A DNA stretch of 64,000 nt from Paenibacillus glacialis. Lineage in GTDB: Bacteria > Bacillota > Bacilli > Paenibacillales > Paenibacillaceae. A program made the position numbers and the translations under genes. A model generated the notes under the pieces. The model ran no database searches and was not told where the DNA came from. It saw only the letters and a list, made by a program, of their open reading frames with translations. Shown here in pieces: positions 59,747 through 64,000 of the stretch. The DNA is taken from the NCBI RefSeq assembly GCF_001637205.1, contig NZ_LVJH01000021.1, positions 1 to 64,000 on the forward strand, given 5' to 3'. Each line of letters opens with the position of its first letter. Position 1 is the stretch's first letter.

Positions 59747-61108
59747 ATGTTAAAGCAATCAAAGTTAACGGCGTTGTTGCTGTTGGTTTCTATAATGGCG
59801 ATCGCAGGCTGCGGCCAAACGAATAAGAGTTCAGCGGGGAAGGATATGAATACGAATCAACCTGCGATGACTGCAAGCACACCGGAATCTTCGGAATCTA
59901 AGAATGTTGAGATCACATTCTATTATCCAGTTAACGTTGGCGGTCCGCTGACGAAAGTGATCGACGGGATGGTAAGCACATTCATGGAGCAACACCCGGA
60001 TATTAAAGTGAATCCCGTGTACACAGGCAATTATGGCGATAACACGGTAAAAATCCAAGCGGGCGTTCAGGCCAAGCAACCGCCGGATGTCGCTGTCATG
60101 ATGTCGACTGAACTATACAGCATGCTGGATATGAAGGCGATCATTCCACTTGATGATTTTATCGTGAAAGATACGGATATCCAGATGTCGGATTTCTATC
60201 CTGCCTTTCTAGAAGATACACAGACGGAAAGTACAACGTACAGCATTCCGTTCCAACGGAGCACGATTGTCATGTACTACAACAAAGAAATGTTTAAAGC
60301 GGCAGGTTTAGATCCAGAGAAGCCGCCTGCAACATGGGATGAACTTGTGACGTACGCCAAGAAATTGAACAGAGATGGTCATGCAGGTTTGGAAATCCCG
60401 GGTAATGACGATTCCTATTGGATGTTTCAAATGCTTGCGCGGCAAAATGCTACCGATCCCAAGCAAAATATAATGTCCTCCGATGGTAAAAAGGCGATGT
60501 TCAATACACCGGAGAATGTTGAGGCATTACAATTCTGGCTAGACTTGTCCCATAAACAGAAAGTTATGCCAGAAGGCGTGATTGATTGGGCTACGGTGCC
60601 GACTGACTTTATTCAAGGTAAAACTGCGATGATGATGCATACGAGCGGCAACTTAACGAACGTGAAAAATAACGCCAAATTCGAGTTCGGCGTGGCGTTC
60701 CCGCCAGCGCAAAAGCAATTCGGATCGCCTACCGGTGGCGGCAACTTGTACATCTTTGAAAATACTTCTCCCGAGAAACAAGCTGCGGCTTGGGAATTCG
60801 TTAAGTATATGACAGCATCAGAGCAAGCTGCATTATTCAGCAGTTCTTCAGGTTATGTCGGTGTACGGAAATCCGCGTACGATACGGAAGCGATGAAGAA
60901 ATACACGGCGGATTTCCCGCAAGCTCTCGTTGCGCGGAATCAACTGGAATATGCCTTCAGAGAACTATCGACCCATAACCATGGTAAAGTGTCGAAGGCC
61001 ATTACAAATCAGATTCAAGCTGCTTTGGCCGGAGAAATTGATGCGGCGGGTGCACTAAAGAAAGCGCAGGAAGAAGCGGATCAGGCGCTTGCCCCTTTCA
61101 ATAAGTAA
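59747..61108 (+). CDS. Family-1 extracellular solute-binding lipoprotein (UgpB/MalE-like)
   Basis: A 453-residue binding protein: signal peptide with lipobox MAIAGC (Cys near 22), Ser/Asn linker, then the family-1 fold: VEITFYYPVNVGGPLTKVID, NPVYTGNYGDNTVKIQAGVQ, YSIPFQRSTIVMYYNKEMFK and FGSPTGGGNLYIFENTSPEK. The closest known type is UgpB, which binds glycerol-3-phosphate or glycerophosphodiesters, and the phosphoesterase gene in this operon is compatible with that, but a neutral sugar is possible. ATG 59747 follows the propeller gene by 32 bases. Confidence 0.87.
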   Translation: MLKQSKLTALLLLVSIMAIAGCGQTNKSSAGKDMNTNQPAMTASTPESSESKNVEITFYYPVNVGGPLTKVIDGMVSTFMEQHPDIKVNPVYTGNYGDNTVKIQAGVQAKQPPDVAVMMSTELYSMLDMKAIIPLDDFIVKDTDIQMSDFYPAFLEDTQTESTTYSIPFQRSTIVMYYNKEMFKAAGLDPEKPPATWDELVTYAKKLNRDGHAGLEIPGNDDSYWMFQMLARQNATDPKQNIMSSDGKKAMFNTPENVEALQFWLDLSHKQKVMPEGVIDWATVPTDFIQGKTAMMMHTSGNLTNVKNNAKFEFGVAFPPAQKQFGSPTGGGNLYIFENTSPEKQAAAWEFVKYMTASEQAALFSSSSGYVGVRKSAYDTEAMKKYTADFPQALVARNQLEYAFRELSTHNHGKVSKAITNQIQAALAGEIDAAGALKKAQEEADQALAPFNK

Positions 61109-61133
61109 GGTTAAAGGCATGAATGTTCGAGTG

Positions 61134-61167
61134 ATGTCAGGACAGCTATGTTCGCTTATCCTGACAT
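61134..61167 (+). repeat. Intercistronic hairpin between binding protein and permease genes
   Basis: ATGTCAGGA and TCCTGACAT, 9 perfect pairs with a 16-base loop and no T-run. Likely protects the binding-protein mRNA end, giving it an excess over the permeases. Confidence 0.7.
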
Positions 61168-61221
61168 ATTTCGTTCATTCAATTATCATGGAACCCTAAT
61201 AAGGAAGGACTGGATGGTACG

Positions 61222-62109
61222 ATGGCCGGATGGAGTGAGAAGCTTAGACGAAACGGATTCGGCTGGGGGCTTGTGTTACCTTCGCTTCTGTTTCTATGCC
61301 TGTTTACCTATTACCCTATGCTGAAATCGGTTTGGCTCAGCATGTATGAGAAAAATTTAGCGACGCCCGAACCCTTGTTCGTGGGATTCGGTAATTACGC
61401 GAATCTGTTGAAAGACCAAGTCTTTATGAAAGTGCTCGGTAACAATATTGGCTTTGCAATAGGAACAGTACCGACCTCATTGGGATTAGCTTTCTTGATG
61501 GCACTGTTTGCAGACAAGGCGATAAAAGGCCGAGGGCTTGCACGTCTTTCTTTTTTCTATCCGAATATGATACCGATGATCGCAGTGGCGAACATTTGGT
61601 TGTTTCTGTATACACCGCATTTCGGGCTTTTGGCAAGGCTTGCCACGTGGATCGCGGAGCAACCGATTAATTTACTTGGAACGCCAAATACGGTGATGGG
61701 TGCTTTAATTATCATGATGGTTTGGAAGGAAGCGGGTTACTTCATGATTTTTTATTTAGCGGGCATGCAACAGATTCCCAAAGATTTATATGAAGCAGCT
61801 GCGGTGAGTGGTGTCGGCGCGCTCACATCCATACGGCGGATTACTATTCCGCTCACTATGCCGACCACGTTGTTCGTGGGTGTTGTAGCCATAACGAATT
61901 CTTTTAAGTTAGTCGACCATCTCTGGATTATGACAAAAGGCGGACCGAACAACGCGAGCAATTTACTACTGTACTATATCTACGACACGACCTTCAATTT
62001 CTACGATCAGGGTATGGCTGCCACGATGACTGTGGTGATGATTGTATTGCTGCTCATCATTTCTTCGATGCAGTTTTTTGGATGGGACCATAAAATCCAT
62101 TATGAATAG
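61222..62109 (+). CDS. Sugar ABC transporter permease, UgpA-type
   Basis: A 295-residue permease with six membrane segments. Seen: PSLLFLCLFTYYPMLKSVWL at TM1, EAA loop YEAAAVSGVGALTSIRRITI, and VDHLWIMTKGGPNNASNLLL after TM5, a signature of UgpA/MalF-class permeases. Pairs with the following permease. The ribosome site is weak (GGAAGGA about 13 bases upstream of ATG 61222). Confidence 0.9.
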   Translation: MAGWSEKLRRNGFGWGLVLPSLLFLCLFTYYPMLKSVWLSMYEKNLATPEPLFVGFGNYANLLKDQVFMKVLGNNIGFAIGTVPTSLGLAFLMALFADKAIKGRGLARLSFFYPNMIPMIAVANIWLFLYTPHFGLLARLATWIAEQPINLLGTPNTVMGALIIMMVWKEAGYFMIFYLAGMQQIPKDLYEAAAVSGVGALTSIRRITIPLTMPTTLFVGVVAITNSFKLVDHLWIMTKGGPNNASNLLLYYIYDTTFNFYDQGMAATMTVVMIVLLLIISSMQFFGWDHKIHYE

Positions 62110-62120
62110 GAGGGAAGTTC

Positions 62121-63026
62121 ATGGACAATCCATTAAAGCTACCAATGTTATTGAATCGTAATAACCGTAAGCCCTTGGTAGACAATCGCACGTTACGTTT
62201 AGAAAGAACACGACGTCGAATCCTTCAGTTGTTATGGCATGGGATGGGTTTCGGCTTTGCCGCGCTATGGATGATACCTTTCATCTGGGTCGTCAGAACG
62301 GCCTTTCTTCCAAAGGAGTCAGCGATTGGTTCAGGGTGGTCATGGGGATTGACATTCGATAATCTCATCCATGTGTGGCAGGCTGCGCCATTCGGGCAAT
62401 TTTTCATGAATACGTTGCTTGTTTGCAGTGGTGTTCTGGCTGTCCAACTTGTCACAATGACGATGGCTGCTTATGCGTTCGCGCGGGTTCAGTTTGCTGG
62501 GAAAGATTTGTTGTTCATGTTATTCTTGGTGCAAATTATGGTGCCGCCGGATGTTCTGATTTTCTCTAATTATCAAGTGTTGAACGAAATGGGATTGCTG
62601 GATACGTTGCTCGGGATCATGCTACCTTACTTTGCATCCTCATTTGGCGTCTTCCTGCTAAGGCAGTCCTTCAAGCAATTACCTAAGGAGCTGGATGAAG
62701 CTGCCCGCGTAGAAGGAGCCTCGCGCCTGCATATTCTGTCGCGGATCTATGTTCCGTTGTCTCGTCCAATTTACGTATCATTTGCTATCGTGTCCGTCAG
62801 CTTTCATTGGAATGACTTCTTATGGCCGCTCATTGTGACTAACTCGGAGGACAATCGTTTATTAACCGTGGGTTTGGCAATGTTTGCGAAGGCCACCGAG
62901 TCGGGTGCGCAATGGTCTGATGTATGTGCGGCAACGCTGATTGTTTCGGCACCTCTCATGATAGGTTTTTTATTGTTCCAGCGGCAGGTGATCGGAAGTT
63001 TTATGAGTTCTGGCATTAAAGGATAG
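62121..63026 (+). CDS. Sugar ABC transporter permease, UgpE-type
   Basis: A 301-residue permease with a 35-residue basic cytoplasmic N-terminus followed by six membrane segments. Seen: WMIPFIWVVRTAFLPKESAI, LGIMLPYFASSFGVFLLRQS, EAA loop DEAARVEGASRLHILSRIYV and the MalG/UgpE end SFMSSGIKG. No ATPase gene is visible before the window ends. Confidence 0.9.
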   Translation: MDNPLKLPMLLNRNNRKPLVDNRTLRLERTRRRILQLLWHGMGFGFAALWMIPFIWVVRTAFLPKESAIGSGWSWGLTFDNLIHVWQAAPFGQFFMNTLLVCSGVLAVQLVTMTMAAYAFARVQFAGKDLLFMLFLVQIMVPPDVLIFSNYQVLNEMGLLDTLLGIMLPYFASSFGVFLLRQSFKQLPKELDEAARVEGASRLHILSRIYVPLSRPIYVSFAIVSVSFHWNDFLWPLIVTNSEDNRLLTVGLAMFAKATESGAQWSDVCAATLIVSAPLMIGFLLFQRQVIGSFMSSGIKG

Positions 63027-63039
63027 GGGGAAGCTTAAC

Positions 63040-63906
63040 ATGAAACTAGCTATTATTGGGGATTTACACTACCCGGGCGAACTGACAGACTGCAATCCAA
63101 CCATTGAAGAAGCACGGGATTCGTATTATGGGCACTTTATGGACAATTTCTTGTCCATGGATGCCGATTATCATATTTCCGTGGGGGATTTGACTCATGC
63201 GGGGGAATTAACCGAATTCAATGACATGATGATGAAAATTGAAAGCAGTAAGCTTCCTGGTCGATTCCTTCACGTTCTAGGTAATCATGATACGTATAAC
63301 TACCCGAAACAAGACATTCTTTCTATCACTCAGCAACAGCGATACGGTGTCATTGAGGAGCCGAATGCGATAATCCTGTTGCTGGATACCGCGCGTGAAG
63401 ACCGTGACGATTGGAGCGGAACGATCGATGAAGAACAGTTGGCCTGGCTTGAAGTGCAAATGAGTCGGACAACGGATAAGCCACTTTTCGTATTCGGCCA
63501 TCACCCTCCATATGGAACGACGGCCAGATCAACCGAGCCCATGATGTCGCTCGACCCTACCTTGGACATTTGGCCGATACTCGAACAATGGCAGGGAATT
63601 GCATTCTATTTCAACGGTCATAATCATATTCATTCCATCGTCAGGAAAGAGAATTGGCATTTCATCCAAACGGCAGCCGTGCCCGATGTTCCCGCTGTAC
63701 GGATCGTGAATGTCCTTGATCATGAAATCAGGTTGGAAATGGTTAGCATGGCAAGCGATCGATTGAGTGAGTGGGCATCTGGATTTACCGGCAATATGTT
63801 TGATTATGAGAAGTACCCGAACGCGGAAGGGGATTCGCAAGCACTTGAGCTCATCGTTAGCCGAATTCATCCGGAAGAAAGCAGGTGGAGCACAAGTGAT
63901 TCGTAA
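63040..63906 (+). CDS. Calcineurin-type metallophosphoesterase (CpdA-like)
   Basis: A 288-residue cytoplasmic enzyme with all five dinuclear-metal motifs: IIGDLHYPGE (D-x-H), ISVGDLTHAGE (GDxx), VLGNHDTYN (GNHD), FVFGHHPPYG (GH) and YFNGHNHIHS (GHxH). The class includes cyclic-nucleotide and glycerophosphodiester phosphodiesterases. In a transport operon it most likely hydrolyses the imported phosphodiester or phosphorylated product. 13 bases after the permease gene; its end overlaps the next gene by 11 bases. Confidence 0.88.
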   Translation: MKLAIIGDLHYPGELTDCNPTIEEARDSYYGHFMDNFLSMDADYHISVGDLTHAGELTEFNDMMMKIESSKLPGRFLHVLGNHDTYNYPKQDILSITQQQRYGVIEEPNAIILLLDTAREDRDDWSGTIDEEQLAWLEVQMSRTTDKPLFVFGHHPPYGTTARSTEPMMSLDPTLDIWPILEQWQGIAFYFNGHNHIHSIVRKENWHFIQTAAVPDVPAVRIVNVLDHEIRLEMVSMASDRLSEWASGFTGNMFDYEKYPNAEGDSQALELIVSRIHPEESRWSTSDS

Positions 63907-64000
63907 GCCAGTACGCTTAGCTATCGTTGGTGGAAATCGGGGAGCAAGCTTTATGAATGCCCTTTACTCTCTTTCAGATCGAATTCAGCTGAGTGCGACC
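63896..64000 (+). CDS. Gfo/Idh/MocA-family oxidoreductase, N-terminal fragment (window edge)
   Basis: GTG 63896, with GGTGGAG 6 bases upstream, opens RKPVRLAIVGGNRGASFMNA, a Rossmann strand and GxxxxG NAD(P) loop. This start pattern is typical of Gfo/Idh/MocA sugar dehydrogenases. Only 35 codons are inside the window. It overlaps the phosphoesterase gene and so is translationally coupled to it. The predicted role is oxidation of the imported sugar or polyol. Confidence 0.65.
   Translation, partial: MIRKPVRLAIVGGNRGASFMNALYSLSDRIQLSAT

Noticed and set aside
1..64000. CRISPR array, rRNA or intact tRNA, T-box or other named riboswitch
   Set aside because: No regularly spaced repeats, no conserved T-box or rRNA motifs, and no cloverleaf with intact arms were seen on reading both strands; a covariance search would be needed to exclude weak cases.

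Overview
The window looks like chromosome from a Paenibacillus-type member of the Bacillota. The signs are strong AGGAGG-like ribosome binding sites with frequent GTG and TTG starts, YesN/YesM two-component pairs beside LplB/YtcP-type sugar ABC transporters, AraC regulators, an S-layer-homology protease, copper-amine-oxidase-N and DUF4247/DUF4178 proteins, a CitA-like citrate synthase and a SigmaW-type promoter. This assignment is by protein resemblance only; no rRNA or intact tRNA gene is present.

Layout. 1-1131: the end of an IS3-family element whose orfB is frameshifted. 1.2-8.1 kb: accessory genes, namely two TetR systems (one with an MFS exporter, one with an alpha/beta hydrolase), a CxxCxGxG mini zinc-finger protein, a YjbR protein and an unknown. 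8.7-16.7 kb: a carbohydrate ABC transporter (two permeases and a lipoprotein), a collapsed second binding-protein gene, and a YesN/YesM pair. 17-20 kb: an MFS transporter divergent from a SufR-like regulator, then a dead hydrolase gene. 20-24.3 kb: polysaccharide deacetylase, NamA, PyrK-PyrD and a small LpdD-like protein. 24.3-27 kb: pspA-DUF350-DUF4178-DUF4247 behind a textbook ECF promoter. 27-39.5 kb: moeA, a frameshifted acetyltransferase, an APH-like kinase, small membrane proteins, XerS, a spermidine-synthase-like protein, a shortened aldo/keto reductase, a lipoprotein and a YtcJ-type amidohydrolase. 39.8-44.4 kb: a 1531-residue Vpr-like S8 protease with cohesin and SLH modules. 46.5-52.4 kb: a complete ribose operon, rbsR-K-D-A-C-B. 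52.5-57.5 kb: divergent AraC/ThuA genes, TetR, DUF4097 and citA. 57.8-64 kb: an AraC regulator followed by a likely regulon made of a secreted propeller protein, a family-1 binding protein, two permeases, a metallophosphoesterase and the start of a Gfo/Idh/MocA oxidoreductase, which runs off the window.

Most notable: (1) at least five degenerate tRNA-like sequences between 3.7 and 19.4 kb, three of them followed directly by related hairpin terminators; (2) a TGAAAC-N16-CGTA promoter on the pspA membrane-stress operon; (3) 11-bp direct repeats exactly 21 bp apart abutting the -35 box of the 58.8-kb operon, just downstream of an AraC gene; (4) a 19-bp inverted repeat spanning the rbsR-rbsK junction; (5) several decayed genes and one aldo/keto reductase that appears to lack part of its barrel through an in-frame deletion.
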